Source: an uncultured Chryseobacterium sp. | Lineage (GTDB): Bacteria; Bacteroidota; Bacteroidia; Flavobacteriales; Weeksellaceae | DNA: 64,000 bases | Direction of reading: 5' to 3' | Assembly (NCBI GenBank): GCA_913777465.1 | Contig: CAJYRQ010000053.1 | Location: 124,001 to 188,000, forward strand | Part shown: positions 9,008-18,023 of the stretch, one piece after another | Layout: every line of letters starts with the position of its first letter | Numbering within the stretch: the stretch's first letter is position 1 | The notes under the pieces: model-generated | Told to the model about the DNA's origin: nothing | Seen by the model: the letters and a program-made list of their open reading frames with translations, nothing else | Databases searched by the model: none | Translations under genes and position numbers: made by a program

Positions 9008-9739
9008 ATGAAATGTGCAATCATCACAGGCGGCTCCAGGGGAATTGGAAGAGCTATCTGTATCAAACTGGCAGAAGAGAAAAATTACCATCTGCTGATT
9101 AATTATACTTCCAACGAGGCGGCGGCAAAAGAAACGCTCGCCAAAGTGGAAGAGCTGGGTGCTACGGGAGAGATCCTGAAGTTCGATGTCGGCAATGCCG
9201 GAGAAACGCAGCAGATTTTAACCCAATGGCAGGATAACAACCCGAAAGCAATTGTTGAGGTGATTGTAAACAACGCCGGGATTACCAGGGACGGGCTTTT
9301 CATGTGGATGCCGAGCGAAGACTGGAACGCTGTAATCAACACCAGCCTGAATGGTTTTTTCAATGTAACGAACTTTTTCATCCAGAAGCTGTTGCGAAAC
9401 AAATATGGACGGATCATCAATATGGTTTCCGTTTCCGGCGTTAAGGGAACAGCGGGGCAGACCAATTATTCGGCTGCCAAAGGTGCCCTGGTAGGTGCTA
9501 CGAAAGCACTGGCACAGGAAGTGGCAAAAAGAAATATTACCGTCAATGCGGTGGCTCCCGGGTTTATCAGAACGGACATGACGCAGGAATTCAATGAAGA
9601 TGAATTAAAAGCAATGATCCCGGCCAACCGGTTCGGGGAAGCGGAAGAGGTGGCGGATCTGGTGGCTTTTTTAGCTTCAAAAAAATCATCATATATTACG
9701 GGTGAAGTCATTAATATTAACGGAGGAATCTACTCGTAA
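9008..9739 (+). CDS. 3-oxoacyl-ACP reductase (FabG-like) of the flexirubin locus
   Basis: A 243-residue short-chain dehydrogenase. It has the NADPH-binding TGGSRGIG (residues 7-14), NNAG, the catalytic Ser in MVSVSG and YSAAK (Tyr and Lys). In a type II polyene system it would reduce the 3-keto group after each condensation, before dehydration. It is the only ketoreductase in the locus, so it presumably serves all elongation rounds. A palindromic 8-bp-unit element separates it from the following ketosynthase. Confidence 0.93.
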   Translation: MKCAIITGGSRGIGRAICIKLAEEKNYHLLINYTSNEAAAKETLAKVEELGATGEILKFDVGNAGETQQILTQWQDNNPKAIVEVIVNNAGITRDGLFMWMPSEDWNAVINTSLNGFFNVTNFFIQKLLRNKYGRIINMVSVSGVKGTAGQTNYSAAKGALVGATKALAQEVAKRNITVNAVAPGFIRTDMTQEFNEDELKAMIPANRFGEAEEVADLVAFLASKKSSYITGEVININGGIYS

Positions 9740-9742
9740 ATT

Positions 9743-9830
9743 AATGTAACAATATACCAGTGTACCGATATACCAATGAATACGGATTGATAAGAATTGT
9801 TACATTGCCAGATTGATACATTGTTAAATT
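9743..9830. repeat. Imperfect palindrome of 8-bp units, copy 1
   Basis: The left arm reads AATGTAAC, AATATACC, AGTGTACC, GATATACC. The right arm contains the reverse-complement type TGTTACAT, TGCCAGAT, TGATACAT, TGTTAAAT. A centre of about 20 nt separates the arms. It fills the gap between the ketoreductase and ketosynthase genes. Confidence 0.8.
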
Positions 9831-9837
9831 TAACAAC

Positions 9838-11058
9838 ATGGAAAACAGGGTTGTCATTACCGGAATGGGAATTTATTCCTGCATCGGAACTTCTTTGGAA
9901 GAGGTGAAGGAATCTTTATTTCAGGGAAAATCCGGGATCTTTTTAGTGGACGAAAGAAAGGAATTCGGTTTCAGGTCGGGGCTTACGGGTGTTGTTCCTA
10001 AGCCGGATCTGAAGAATCTCCTGAACCGCAGGCAGCGGGTAAGCATGGGCGAGGAAAGCGAATATGCTTACATTGCCACTCTGGATGCTTTAAAACAGGC
10101 AGGGATAGACCAGGACTTTTTGGATCGTCATGAAGTCGGGATCTTATATGGAAATGACAGTGTTTCAAAAGCAGTCGTGGAGTCCATTGATATTGCAAGA
10201 GAAAAAAAAGATACGACGCTAATGGGTTCCGGAGCGATCTTCAAATCCATGAATTCTACAGTAACGATGAACCTCTCCACGATTTTTAAACTGAGGGGAA
10301 TTAATCTGACCATCAGTGCCGCATGTGCCAGCGGTTCCCACTCTTTGGGGCTGGCTTTCATGATGATTAAAAACGGCTTCCAGGACATGATCGTCTGCGG
10401 AGGAGCGCAGGAAACCAACAAATATTCCATGGCGAGCTTCGACGGGCTGGGCGTTTTTTCCGTGCGGGAAGACGAACCGACGAGAGCTTCCAGGCCTTTC
10501 GATTCCGAAAGGGACGGACTGATCCCAAGCGGCGGCGGTGCAACGCTTATCGTCGAAAGTCTCGAATCGGCACAGAAAAGAGGAGCCAACATCATTGCGG
10601 AGATCGTAGGGTACGGATTTTCGTCAAACGGCGGGCATATTTCGACCCCGAATGTAGACGGGCCGGCCCTGGCGATGGAACGGGCACTGAAACAGTCGGG
10701 CTTAACGGCGCAGGATATCCATTACATCAATGCTCATGCAACGTCTACCCCAATCGGTGATGCCAATGAAGCAAAAGCGATTTACGAAATCTTCGGCAGT
10801 GAAGTTCCGGTAAGCTCCACAAAATCCATGACCGGGCACGAATGCTGGATGGCCGGTGCCAGTGAAGTGATTTACTCGATCCTGATGATGCAGAATGATT
10901 TTATCGCCCCGAATATCAACCTGGAACATCCTGACGATGAGGCAAAAAGGATAAATCTGGTAGCAGAAACAAAAAGTCAAAAAATTGACGTATTTTTGTC
11001 GAATTCTTTCGGATTTGGGGGAACCAACTCCGCATTAATCGTAAAAAAATTTAATTAA
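9838..11058 (+). CDS. Beta-ketoacyl-ACP synthase II-type ketosynthase
   Basis: 406 residues of the FabF-like thiolase fold. The catalytic triad is visible: Cys163 in SAACASGSH, His in NAHATSTPIGD and His in STKSMTGHECW. The FGFGGTNSA C-terminal signature is intact, so it should be active. It lies 4 bp upstream of an ACP gene, and such KS-ACP pairs are typical of type II polyene synthases. One of three active KS proteins in the locus; which elongation step it serves is not decidable from sequence. Confidence 0.92.
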   Translation: MENRVVITGMGIYSCIGTSLEEVKESLFQGKSGIFLVDERKEFGFRSGLTGVVPKPDLKNLLNRRQRVSMGEESEYAYIATLDALKQAGIDQDFLDRHEVGILYGNDSVSKAVVESIDIAREKKDTTLMGSGAIFKSMNSTVTMNLSTIFKLRGINLTISAACASGSHSLGLAFMMIKNGFQDMIVCGGAQETNKYSMASFDGLGVFSVREDEPTRASRPFDSERDGLIPSGGGATLIVESLESAQKRGANIIAEIVGYGFSSNGGHISTPNVDGPALAMERALKQSGLTAQDIHYINAHATSTPIGDANEAKAIYEIFGSEVPVSSTKSMTGHECWMAGASEVIYSILMMQNDFIAPNINLEHPDDEAKRINLVAETKSQKIDVFLSNSFGFGGTNSALIVKKFN

Positions 11059-11062
11059 AAAC

Positions 11063-11317
11063 ATGGAAAGGGAGAAAATTATCGCGATCGTGAATGATTT
11101 TTTAGTGAATGAATTTGAGGTGGACGGTGATGAGATCAGCAACGAAGCTAACCTGAAAACAACACTTGGGCTGGACAGCCTGGATTATATTGACATGGTG
11201 GTGGTTATCGAATCCAATTTCGGCGTAAAGCTTGGCGAAGCCGACTTCAAAAAGATGGTGACATTCGATGATTTCTATACCACGATTGAAAACAAAATCA
11301 CAGAAAAGAATAAATAA
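11063..11317 (+). CDS. Acyl carrier protein 1 of the flexirubin locus
   Basis: An acidic, helical protein of 84 residues. The phosphopantetheine attachment serine is Ser39 in GLDSLDYIDMV. It begins 4 bp after the ketosynthase stop, implying translational coupling. It probably carries the growing aryl polyene or its starter. Its sequence differs clearly from the second ACP at 23259, which suggests separate roles or partners. Confidence 0.92.
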   Translation: MEREKIIAIVNDFLVNEFEVDGDEISNEANLKTTLGLDSLDYIDMVVVIESNFGVKLGEADFKKMVTFDDFYTTIENKITEKNK

Positions 11318-11323
11318 TATATT

Positions 11324-11408
11324 AATGTAACGATATAATAATATAACAATTTACCAATGCTTCACTGAATAATTGTTACACTGTTTCATTGGTATATTGT
11401 TACATTAT
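11324..11408. repeat. Imperfect palindrome of 8-bp units, copy 2
   Basis: The left arm reads AATGTAAC, GATATAAT, AATATAAC, AATTTACC. The right arm reads TGTTACAC, TGTTTCAT, TGGTATAT, TGTTACAT. They flank a centre of about 18 nt. It lies between ACP 1 and the acyltransferase. Confidence 0.8.
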
Positions 11409-11420
11409 CAAACTAATGCT

Positions 11421-12305
11421 ATGAACAAATGGAAAGGCAAATCCAGAGGAACCATTCTGGGATACAGGATTTTCGTCTGGTGTATCAGAAACATCGGGAT
11501 CCGGAGCTCATATGTCGTCCTGTATTTTGTCGCTTTCTACTATTTCCTGTTCGAAAAAAAAAGCAATACCTATTACCGCTATTATTTCAGCCAGAGACTG
11601 AAATACGGATACTGGAAAACAAAACGCTCCTTATTTAAAAATTACTTTACCTTCGGAACAGTCCTTATCGATAAAACGGCAATTTCCGCCGGATTACGTG
11701 ATAAATATACGTATGAATTCGACGGAATAGAAAACCTCAGGAATCTTTTGGCCGAAAAAAAAGGAGGCGTACTCATCAGTGCCCACATCGGAAATTTCGA
11801 AATTGCGGAACATTTCTTTGCCGATATCGATTTCGATTGCCAGATCAATCTGGTGACGACCGATCAGGAAGTTACCATTATTAAAGAATACCTTGAAAGT
11901 GTTTCTGTACAGGAAAGCAGCATCAAATTCATCTATGTAAAAGACGACATGTCCCATATTTTCGAGATCAATGAAGCGTTGTCCAAGAATGAGCTCATCT
12001 GCTTCACCGGCGACCGCTATTTCGAGGGTTCTAAATTCCTGGAAGGCAAATTGCTTGGGAAAACCGCAAAATTCCCGGCCGGACCGTTTCTGATTGCTTC
12101 AAGACTTGGGGTCCCCGTGGTATATGTTTATGTAATGAAAGAGAAAAATCTGCATTATCATTTGTATGCAAGGGTAGCCGAAAATATCAAAAAGCGCGAT
12201 GCCCAGGGCCTTCTTAATTCCTATACCCAAAACCTGGAATCCATGATCAGGAAATATCCCCTTCAATGGTTCAATTATTTCGATTTTTGGGATGATATTG
12301 ATTAA
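11421..12305 (+). CDS. LpxL/HtrB-like lysophospholipid acyltransferase family protein
   Basis: 294 residues from the ATG at 11421 (MNKWKGKSRG); a longer TTG version would run into the repeat element and is unlikely. An N-terminal membrane helix (VVLYFVAFYYFLF) is followed by the HX4E acyltransferase motif in SAHIGNFEIAEHF and a second conserved block FTGDRYFEGSKF, as in lauroyl/myristoyl transferases of lipid A synthesis. Located in the flexirubin arm, it may transfer an ACP-bound acyl group (polyene or fatty) to an alcohol or phenol at the inner membrane. Substrate and product are inferred. Confidence 0.85.
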   Translation: MNKWKGKSRGTILGYRIFVWCIRNIGIRSSYVVLYFVAFYYFLFEKKSNTYYRYYFSQRLKYGYWKTKRSLFKNYFTFGTVLIDKTAISAGLRDKYTYEFDGIENLRNLLAEKKGGVLISAHIGNFEIAEHFFADIDFDCQINLVTTDQEVTIIKEYLESVSVQESSIKFIYVKDDMSHIFEINEALSKNELICFTGDRYFEGSKFLEGKLLGKTAKFPAGPFLIASRLGVPVVYVYVMKEKNLHYHLYARVAENIKKRDAQGLLNSYTQNLESMIRKYPLQWFNYFDFWDDID

Positions 12306-12392
12306 TTTTCCTACTTTTACCCCAAAATAAAAACTAATATTTAACCTAACATTAAGTGATTGAAAAATTTAAAATCTAAATTATAGCTGCTT

Positions 12393-12400
12393 TATTTTTG
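12393..12400 (+). promoter_or_regulatory. -7 promoter element upstream of the CrtI-like gene
   Basis: TATTTTTG matches TAnnTTTG, about 90 bp before the TTG start at 12492. It suggests a separate transcript for the oxidoreductase and the C45 gene. Confidence 0.45.
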
Positions 12401-12491
12401 CTGAGTAGTAATGTCTTTGCAAACTAAAACATCCGGCAGGTAAAAACTTTTCATTTTAAAATTCAGAATCACTAAAAACACAGCTTTCCTC

Positions 12492-14033
12492 TTGAATAAA
12501 GAATTCGACATACTGGTAATCGGCAGCGGATTGGGAGGTCTTGTTTCGGCGCTTGTGCTCGCCAAAGAAGGCCTGAAGGTCTGTGTCCTGGAGAAAAACA
12601 ACCAGTATGGCGGCAATCTCCAGACCTTTTCCCGTGATAAGCTGATTTTCGATACCGGCGTTCATTATCTGGGCGGGCTTTCCGAAGGGCAGAACCTCCA
12701 TCAGTATTTTTCCTATCTCGGTATCATGGATGATTTGCAGCTTGAACAGATGGATGAGAAGGGCTATGACCGAATTACCTTTGGAGATGATATTGCCGAA
12801 TATCCGCATGCACAGGGCTACGATAATTTTGTGGAGCAACTGGCCCGTCATTTTCCCGAAGAACGGGAAAACCTGCAGAATTACTGTGAAGAAATCCAAA
12901 GGGTCTGCAGCCAGTTTCCGAGATATAACCTGGTAGGAAAAGATAATTACAACGAAGAAATCCTGCACCTCAACACCAGAAGGTTTATTGAATCCATTAC
13001 GCAGAACAGAACCCTTCAGTCGGTTTTGCTGGGCTCGAATTTTCTGTATGCGGGAGATTCTGAAAATGTGCCTTTTTATGTACATGCCTTAACGGTAAAT
13101 TCGTATATCCAGAGTGCCTACAAATGCATCCAGGGGGGAAGCCAGATTTCAAAGCTGCTGATCCGGAAGCTTCGTGAAAATGGTGCGGAAGTACATAAGC
13201 ATTCCGAGGTTTCAGAATTTATATTCGATGAAAACCAGGTTCTGACGGGTGTAAAAACTTCGGCAGGAAAAGAATACCACGCGAAAAAATTTATTTCCAA
13301 TATAGAAATCCGGTCTGCCATCAGGCTGATCGGAGAAGACCGCCTGAAGAAATCTTTTCTGAACAGGATCAAAAGCTGGGAACCGGTATCATCCTGTTTC
13401 AGCGTGTATCTGGTTCTGAAACCGCAAGCCGTTGCGGAATTCAATTACAACATCTATCATTTTTCCAACGAAGAATCGGTATGGAATGCGCACCGCTATC
13501 AAAAAAGTAACTGGCCGGAAAACTATATGCTGTCCTCAACGCGGTCTAAGCATGATCCGGATTTCGCCGAAAGCCTGACGATCATCTCCTATATGGATTT
13601 TGAGGAAGTGGAAACCTGGAAAAATACGTTCAATACGGTGGTTGAGGAACAGGACCGTGGGGAAGCGTATGAAAAATTCAAGCTTGAAAAAGCGGAAAAG
13701 ATGATTGCTGCCGTGGAGAAGAAAATCCCGGGTATAAGAAATTCAATAAAAAGAATATACACCTCGTCACCTCTATCGTACCGGGATTATATCGGAAGTT
13801 TTCACGGGAATATGTACGGTTACATGAAAAGTTCTGAAAATCCCCTTAAAACCATGGTCTCTCCGAGAACGAAGATTGATAATCTCTTCCTGACGGGCCA
13901 GTCGGTGAACATGCACGGGATTTTAGGGTGTACCATCGGTGCTTTCAATACCTGCGCAGAAATCCTGGGCAAGGAGGTTATTGATGAAAGGTTGATCCAA
14001 CTGATTAATAAAAATAAAGGTGAAGAAAAATAG
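12492..14033 (+). CDS. Phytoene desaturase-like FAD oxidoreductase
   Basis: 513 residues of the CrtI/retinol-saturase-like family. The N-terminal FAD motif is IGSGLGGLVSALVLAKEG. A C-terminal FAD-contact segment is FLTGQSVNMHGILGC. The start is TTG; no in-frame ATG lies between it and the upstream gene, and starting later would cut the dinucleotide fold. In a polyene locus it could desaturate, isomerise or reduce the conjugated chain; this is inferred, as no reaction is shown by sequence. It overlaps the next gene by 14 bp, so the two are coupled. Confidence 0.85.
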   Translation: MNKEFDILVIGSGLGGLVSALVLAKEGLKVCVLEKNNQYGGNLQTFSRDKLIFDTGVHYLGGLSEGQNLHQYFSYLGIMDDLQLEQMDEKGYDRITFGDDIAEYPHAQGYDNFVEQLARHFPEERENLQNYCEEIQRVCSQFPRYNLVGKDNYNEEILHLNTRRFIESITQNRTLQSVLLGSNFLYAGDSENVPFYVHALTVNSYIQSAYKCIQGGSQISKLLIRKLRENGAEVHKHSEVSEFIFDENQVLTGVKTSAGKEYHAKKFISNIEIRSAIRLIGEDRLKKSFLNRIKSWEPVSSCFSVYLVLKPQAVAEFNYNIYHFSNEESVWNAHRYQKSNWPENYMLSSTRSKHDPDFAESLTIISYMDFEEVETWKNTFNTVVEEQDRGEAYEKFKLEKAEKMIAAVEKKIPGIRNSIKRIYTSSPLSYRDYIGSFHGNMYGYMKSSENPLKTMVSPRTKIDNLFLTGQSVNMHGILGCTIGAFNTCAEILGKEVIDERLIQLINKNKGEEK

Positions 14034-15732
14034 GATTTGCGGTTTGATCAAAAAACATCTTTCAGAACGGCAAAAGATCATATTTCTTTTCATGCTGATC
14101 CTGAATCTCAGCCTTATTTCCTGCGGGGTAAGAAAATCGGTAAACCATATTCCCGATATCAGGCCTTATGCGCTTGACATTCCAAAGGTCAATAAGATCA
14201 ATGATTCCGCCTTTAGCTTTAACCGAAATCATTTAACGAAGAACAGAGAGCAGCTCTGGGAATTGTATATCCAAGGAAACCCTTTGCAGCTGGGCTACAA
14301 CAACGGAGCATTGACGCAAAGCCTGATGCAGAAGCAGGAAGAGGTATTTTTCTCAAAAGTGGAAGGTCTTGTCCCATCAAAATTTAAGCAGAATCTTCTG
14401 AGAGGTTTCCTGAAATGGTACAACCGGAAGATGTATTTAAATATTAGGGAAGATTACCAGGCCGAATTGTACGGATTATCCCGCTATTCATCGGATCGGT
14501 ATAATTTTATCGCACCCAAATTTCTCAGAAGCATGTACCTTCACGGTGCCCACGACATCGGCCATGCGATGCAGGACCTGATGATGGTCGGCTGTACGTC
14601 GCTTGCTGTCTGGAACGAAAATACGGAAGACGGCGACCTTTTGATCGGTCGGAATTTTGATTTTTACGTTGGGGATGATTTCGCTAAAAATAAACTGATC
14701 GAACTGGTAGAACCGGAGGACGGAATCCCGTATCTTTCCGTAAGCTGGCCCGGGATGATCGGGGTGGTTTCCGGGATGAACAAGGAAGGAATTACCGTAA
14801 CGATCAACGCCGGGAAGTCTAAGATTCCGCTGACGGCCAAAACCCCGATTTCTTTGGTGACCCGGGAGATTTTACAGTTCGCGAAAACTATTGACGAAGC
14901 CATTGCTATTGCTAAAAAGCGACAGGTTTTCGTATCGGAATCGATTCTGGTAGGCAGTGCGAATGATAAAAATGCGGTGATCATTGAAGTTTCGCCGGAT
15001 AATTTCGGGGTCTATCAGGTTGAAAATACCGGTAAGATTTTCTGTACCAACCATTTCCAGTCGGAGGCCTATAAAAACGATAAGCGAAACCGGAAGCAGA
15101 TTACGGAGAGCCATTCTGAATACCGTTACGAAAAGCTGCAGGAGCTTCTGCAGGAAAATAAAAAGCTGAATCCGGAAAAGATGGCAGCCATTTTACGGGA
15201 CAAATCAGGTTTGAAAGGAGAGAAGATCGGTTATGGCAATGAGAAGGCCATCAATCAGCTGCTGGCCCATCATGCGGTGATCTTTTCGCCTCAGAAAAGG
15301 CTGGCCTGGGTTTCCGCCAATCCGTACCAGCTGGGAGCATTTGTCTGCTATGATCTGAATGAGATCTTTTCCGGTAAAAAACCAGTCAACGGAACCTTAG
15401 CAAGGTCTGAACTTAATATTCCCAAAGATCCTTTTCTAGATTCCCAGGCGTTTAAGAATTATGAAGAATACAAATTTGCCAATGCTGAAATCAGTGATGC
15501 AGTAAATGATAAAACCATAGAACTGACCGACGGATTTATCCCGCATTACCAGTCGCTGAATCCGGATTTCTGGCTTGTTTACTACCAGGCCGGAAAATAT
15601 TATTTCAACAGAAAAGAGTATTCCAGGGCAAAGCCTGAATTTGAAAAAGCGTTATCCAAAGAAATTACCACCGTTCCGGACCGGGAAAATGTTGAAAAAT
15701 ACCTGAAGAAGACGGAAAAGAAACTGCGGTGA
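14020..15732 (+). CDS. C45-family (acyl-CoA:6-APA acyltransferase-like) Ntn hydrolase lipoprotein with C-terminal TPR-like tail
   Basis: 570 residues starting at GTG inside the previous gene. The signal anchor (about residues 18-34) ends in the lipobox LISC with Cys35, so it should be a lipoprotein. The core matches the autoproteolytic C45 peptidase/acyltransferase family: Cys192 in VGCTSLAVW would become the N-terminal nucleophile after self-cleavage, and GRNFDFY follows as in the family. Residues about 525-570 resemble a TPR unit (YYQAGKYYFNRKEYSRAKPE). It may cleave or transfer an amide- or ester-linked acyl chain at the envelope. The role in pigment formation is unknown. Confidence 0.82.
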   Translation: MKKNRICGLIKKHLSERQKIIFLFMLILNLSLISCGVRKSVNHIPDIRPYALDIPKVNKINDSAFSFNRNHLTKNREQLWELYIQGNPLQLGYNNGALTQSLMQKQEEVFFSKVEGLVPSKFKQNLLRGFLKWYNRKMYLNIREDYQAELYGLSRYSSDRYNFIAPKFLRSMYLHGAHDIGHAMQDLMMVGCTSLAVWNENTEDGDLLIGRNFDFYVGDDFAKNKLIELVEPEDGIPYLSVSWPGMIGVVSGMNKEGITVTINAGKSKIPLTAKTPISLVTREILQFAKTIDEAIAIAKKRQVFVSESILVGSANDKNAVIIEVSPDNFGVYQVENTGKIFCTNHFQSEAYKNDKRNRKQITESHSEYRYEKLQELLQENKKLNPEKMAAILRDKSGLKGEKIGYGNEKAINQLLAHHAVIFSPQKRLAWVSANPYQLGAFVCYDLNEIFSGKKPVNGTLARSELNIPKDPFLDSQAFKNYEEYKFANAEISDAVNDKTIELTDGFIPHYQSLNPDFWLVYYQAGKYYFNRKEYSRAKPEFEKALSKEITTVPDRENVEKYLKKTEKKLR

Positions 15733-15870
15733 GCCGTGAAGGGTGAATTTTGCTTTGCAAGTGAATGGTGAATAGTTAAGTCAATACTGAATTCATCTTC
15801 TGTTCGATCATTACACTTCAAAAAATTCACCATTCACCGGCAAAGCCGGATTCACCATTGACATCAGACC
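15733..15870. repeat. 7-bp-unit inverted repeat tract
   Basis: The left part has GTGAAGG, GTGAAT, a small palindrome TTGCTTTGCAA, then GTGAATG and GTGAATA. The right part has ATTCACC, ATTCACC, CCGGCAAAGCCGG and ATTCACC, giving an inverted arrangement around about 60 bp. It resembles the single-armed tract at 3871-3912. It lies between convergent genes and may act as a transcription end or be a REP-like repeat. Confidence 0.6.
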
Positions 15871-15889
15871 GGTGTAGAAATAAAAGACT

Positions 15890-15987
15890 GCTGCCCTAGC
15901 CCCGATAGGAACAGTTACCCCACAGCAGGCGCGGGAAACGGCGTTGGCGTGAGTAGTAAGAGTGGATAGCGGGAAACAGCTCCTAAA
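15890..15987 (-). repeat. Dispersed intergenic element, copy A
   Basis: On the minus strand, 15987-15946 begins AGGAGCTGTTTCCCGC after a T run. It aligns position by position over about 42 nt with 63959-64000, with roughly 30 matches by eye. It overlaps the stop codon of the GT2-DUF2062 gene and continues to CCCTAGCCCCGATAGG at about 15895-15909. From memory, similar GGAGCT...CCCGCTATCC elements are common downstream of genes in Flavobacteriia; this needs a genome count. Confidence 0.6.
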
Positions 15988-17161
15988 AATCGGTTTTGTC
16001 CGGGCTTACTTTATTCAGTAAAAGGAAGGTGACCATCCAGGTCAATGCGGATGCCGAGATGGCCAGAATCATGCTGCCGATGATATACTGCAGGAGGTTG
16101 TTTTTTACCAGGTCGAAGTTGAGTTCCTGGCTCAGGAGGTTGCTGTTGCCGTCTACAAAAGGGGCTCCCAGAAACAGGGAAGCTGCAATAATAAACGGAA
16201 TGAACGGCGGTAAGCTCACATTGGAGGCAAAGAAGGCCAGGACTTTATTGAGCTTAAAAAGTACCGCCAGCGAAATAACGATCAGCGTATGGAACCCCCA
16301 GAAAGGGGAGAAGCCCACGAAGACGCCCAGCGCAAGGGAAAATGCTTTTGTCCGGTTGGTTCCGTCGCTTTCCAGCACATCTTCCTTAATGAACCGGCGG
16401 ATGCTTTTTTTCCTGAAATTATTGATGAAATTCCGCGGAATGATATACAGCAAAGTGATGGTCACCAAAATCGTATTGAGAATGCTGATGCGCGTAAAAT
16501 CCTTGAACGGCCTGAAATGCGATACCCGTTCCGCAGGATCATACAGCACTTTTACCGGTACGTTTTTTACCGGCACATGCCTCCATGCAGTCCGTACAAT
16601 GATCTCGATCTCGAATTCGAATTTCGGGGTAAAGTATTTTTTCGGGATTTTATGCAAGGGATACAGGCGGTACCCGGACTGGGTATCTTCCAGCTTAATA
16701 CCGGTTTCGAACCAGAACCAGAAATTGGAAAAGCGGTTTCCGAAGCTGCTTTTCTTCGGGATGCCGTCCTGGGCCATGTTGCGGTTCCCGATAAGCAGGA
16801 CATCTTCTTTTTCGAACATCAGCGCTTCCACAAAAACAGGAATGTCGTCAGGATAATGCTGCCCGTCGGAATCGATGGTAATGGCGTAACGGTAACCCAG
16901 TTCTTTTGCTTTCCTGAAGCCTGTTTTCAGTCCGTTTCCCTTTCCTTTGTTTTCCGGTAAATGGATGGCCTGAATCTGAGGATACTGCGCTAAGATTTCC
17001 CTGGTGGAATCGGTAGAACCATCATTTACAACAATAACTTCCTGGGTATATTCGAGAACACCATCAATGACTCTTTTCAGGGTTTTCCCGTTGTTGTAGG
17101 TCGGTATTAAAACACAGATTTTCTTTTCGGAAATTGCATTCTGTACTTCAGGAAGGGTCAT
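15983..17161 (-). CDS. Glycosyltransferase family 2 fused to DUF2062 membrane domain
   Basis: 392 residues. The N-terminal GT-A domain (about 12-220) shows VLIPTYNNGKTL, VVNDGSTDST and the DXD-type ITIDSDGQHY, then EDTQSGYRLYP. The C-terminal part (about 260-385) is a DUF2062 domain with hydrophobic segments and GVFVGFSPFWGFHT. It resembles dolichyl-phosphate-mannose synthase-type transferases working at the inner membrane. GT2-DUF2062 proteins recur in aryl polyene and flexirubin loci, where sugar transfer to the pigment lipid or its anchor is supposed. It is the last gene of the leftward arm. The sugar and acceptor are unknown. Confidence 0.88.
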   Translation of the reverse strand: MTLPEVQNAISEKKICVLIPTYNNGKTLKRVIDGVLEYTQEVIVVNDGSTDSTREILAQYPQIQAIHLPENKGKGNGLKTGFRKAKELGYRYAITIDSDGQHYPDDIPVFVEALMFEKEDVLLIGNRNMAQDGIPKKSSFGNRFSNFWFWFETGIKLEDTQSGYRLYPLHKIPKKYFTPKFEFEIEIIVRTAWRHVPVKNVPVKVLYDPAERVSHFRPFKDFTRISILNTILVTITLLYIIPRNFINNFRKKSIRRFIKEDVLESDGTNRTKAFSLALGVFVGFSPFWGFHTLIVISLAVLFKLNKVLAFFASNVSLPPFIPFIIAASLFLGAPFVDGNSNLLSQELNFDLVKNNLLQYIIGSMILAISASALTWMVTFLLLNKVSPDKTDF

Positions 17162-17165
17162 TGTT

Positions 17166-17642
17166 TTATTTTAGGGTTGCTTTTTCAGCCGGGGTCATGG
17201 TTTTGGATTGTGCGGCAAACCGTTTGATGTAATTTTTCAGGGAAGCGCTTTGTTTGTTGTAATTATTTAATAAAAAAGCTTTATCGTCTTTAAGGCTTCC
17301 TCTGTATCCTACAATTTTCGGAATATTTTCCTGAACGCTCATCCGGATTACCCTCAGTTCCACATTGTTGGGATTATTTTTGATCACCGCTTCCAGACTG
17401 GTGGCTCCGGACTTTACCAGAGCTTTCCGGTTCGATTTGGCAATTTTGGCTTCCATAATTTTAGCTGCAGCTTTGTAACCCTGGATCACAGCATCCGAGC
17501 CCGAAGTTTTCTCTGCCATCGTGATGAAGGCTTCGGTGCCTGCATTGGAAGAATTGGCTTTTGCGTAACTTTCTCTCAGCGATTCAATGCCTGACTGGAA
17601 GAAAAGGGTAAAAGCCGTTATGAAGGTGAAAATGAATTTCAT
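17166..17642 (-). CDS. Small secreted protein of unknown function
   Basis: 158 residues with an N-terminal hydrophobic segment (MKFIFTFITAFTLFFQSG) that looks like a signal peptide. The rest is helical and lysine-rich, with the repeated-helix look of a small alpha-helical periplasmic protein. Its start overlaps the dehydratase stop by 4 bp (ATGA), so translation is coupled. No recognised domain; conserved context in pigment loci is the only hint of function. Confidence 0.78.
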   Translation of the reverse strand: MKFIFTFITAFTLFFQSGIESLRESYAKANSSNAGTEAFITMAEKTSGSDAVIQGYKAAAKIMEAKIAKSNRKALVKSGATSLEAVIKNNPNNVELRVIRMSVQENIPKIVGYRGSLKDDKAFLLNNYNKQSASLKNYIKRFAAQSKTMTPAEKATLK

Positions 17643-18019
17643 GAGGTCAATTTTTGGTAGTTAACTGACATCTTTAATGCAATAGTCTCGCCAAAAAAGG
17701 TGGTATTTTTTACCTTCACCTGGTCGTCGGTTTGGGTAATATCCAGCTGCAGCTTTAAGTCCGGCGTTTCAAACGGGTTGATAATGGCCATGAATTTTAT
17801 ATTGGAAGCCGTCTTTAGAAACAAAGGCCAACCGGTAAACTCTTCGGAAAGTTCTTTTACGATCTGCATCATGCATACGCCGGGTGTTACCGGATTTCCC
17901 GGAAAATGCCCTTTAAATATCTCGTGGTCTTTATTGAGAGTAATATAGGCCGTGTAGCTTCCGTTTTCTGCCTGTTCGTAAGATTGTAGTGTATAAAAAT
18001 CGTTAAGGATGGTCTGCAT
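17639..18019 (-). CDS. Hot-dog 3-hydroxyacyl-ACP dehydratase-like protein with altered acidic residue
   Basis: 126 residues of the FabZ/FabA hot-dog fold. The catalytic-histidine segment is intact in FKGHFPGNPVTPGV. The position where FabZ has its catalytic Glu (GVxxxEAxAQ) reads GVCMMQIVKEL, so Glu is replaced by Gln. In aryl polyene systems two different hot-dog proteins work together, so the acidic residue might come from a partner such as the proteins at 31443 or 31891; this is inference. It would dehydrate 3-hydroxyacyl-ACP to extend the polyene. Confidence 0.85.
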   Translation of the reverse strand: MQTILNDFYTLQSYEQAENGSYTAYITLNKDHEIFKGHFPGNPVTPGVCMMQIVKELSEEFTGWPLFLKTASNIKFMAIINPFETPDLKLQLDITQTDDQVKVKNTTFFGETIALKMSVNYQKLTS

Positions 18020-18023
18020 AGAA

